A stretch of DNA of 15,011 bases from contig JBAYVI010000085.1 of the NCBI GenBank assembly GCA_041674625.1, positions 1 to 15,011 on the forward strand, in the 5' to 3' direction. Source of the stretch: BRH-c32 sp041674625 (lineage in GTDB: Bacteria > Bacteroidota > Ignavibacteria > Ignavibacteriales > Melioribacteraceae). Position numbers and translations under genes: made by a program. Shown here one piece after another: positions 14,924-15,011 of this stretch. The notes beneath the pieces are model-generated. The model had not been told where the DNA came from and did no database searches. It saw nothing but the letters and a program-made list of their open reading frames with translations. The stretch's first letter is position 1, and the number at the start of each line of letters is the position of its first letter.

Positions 14924-15011
14924 AGACTAATTATAGAATCATATTGTGGTTAATGGTATCCTTAATTGCATCAGTATCAGTATTCCCGCAAAAAATTTCT
15001 AAATCACTCGA
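14920..15011 (+). CDS. Start of a further exported protein (3' partial)
   Basis: The ATG overlaps the stop of the PL6 gene by 4 bp (ATGA), which suggests translational coupling and a shared transcript. Thirty codons are visible, beginning MKTNYRIILWLMVSLIASVS and continuing VFPQKISKSL. This is a typical signal peptide: a basic start, a hydrophobic core of about 14 residues, then a polar region. The mature protein lies beyond the window, so its family cannot be told. In such a locus another lyase or a glycan-binding protein would be usual. Confidence 0.75.
   Translation, partial: MKTNYRIILWLMVSLIASVSVFPQKISKSL

Noticed and set aside
1..15011. tRNA, rRNA, CRISPR array, transposase or prophage genes
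   Set aside because: I looked on both strands and saw no cloverleaf-like GC-rich segment, repeat-spacer series or mobile-element protein motif. The longest gene-free stretch is 185 nt (3441-3625).

Overview
The window reads as a piece of an AT-rich, Gram-negative chromosome from the Bacteroidota/Chlorobiota/Ignavibacteriota side of the tree, most likely an Ignavibacteria-type organism. The clearest sign is the C-terminal secretion signal (EQNYPNPFNPTT) in two proteins. It marks type IX secretion (T9SS) cargo and is typical of Ignavibacteria and relatives. A TonB-dependent receptor with an N-terminal carboxypeptidase-regulatory-like domain, PorV-type barrels and a TANNTTTG-like promoter agree with this. 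The lineage is inferred from motifs only; no rRNA or marker gene is present. All genes are on the + strand.

Positions 1-2583 hold housekeeping-type genes. The first is the 3' part of a stand-alone coenzyme-B12-dependent acyl-CoA mutase large subunit. It has Gln at the carboxylate-recognition position, so it looks like isobutyryl-CoA mutase rather than methylmalonyl-CoA mutase. The second is a CNNM/CorC-like membrane protein with paired CBS domains and an unusually short membrane part.

Positions 2584-3625 form a control region: a FadR/FCD-type GntR regulator started by TTG behind a good promoter, with inverted and direct repeats before and after it. Two of these contain the GT-N3-AC core known for FadR-type operators.

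Positions 3626-12863 look like one operon with gaps of about 25-36 nt. It encodes a TonB-dependent outer-membrane receptor, a large T9SS-secreted protein with an Fn3-like domain, a PorV/PorQ-family barrel, a FadL/PorV-like barrel and a T9SS-secreted right-handed beta-helix protein. A perfect 13-bp hairpin follows. Then come a TTG-started PL6 polysaccharide lyase (12950-14923), with the complete Ca-binding and Lys/Arg catalytic set, an InlB-like repeat and a T9SS signal, and the first 30 codons of another probably exported protein overlapping it by 4 bp (ATGA).

Taken together, 2647-15011 resembles a polysaccharide-utilisation locus, probably for alginate or another uronate polymer. The lyase would cut the polymer at the cell surface, the receptor would import oligosaccharides, and the FCD regulator would sense a breakdown product. 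No SusD is present. The secreted 771-aa protein and the beta-helix protein are candidates for the glycan-capture role. This model is inference; the individual family calls are much firmer.
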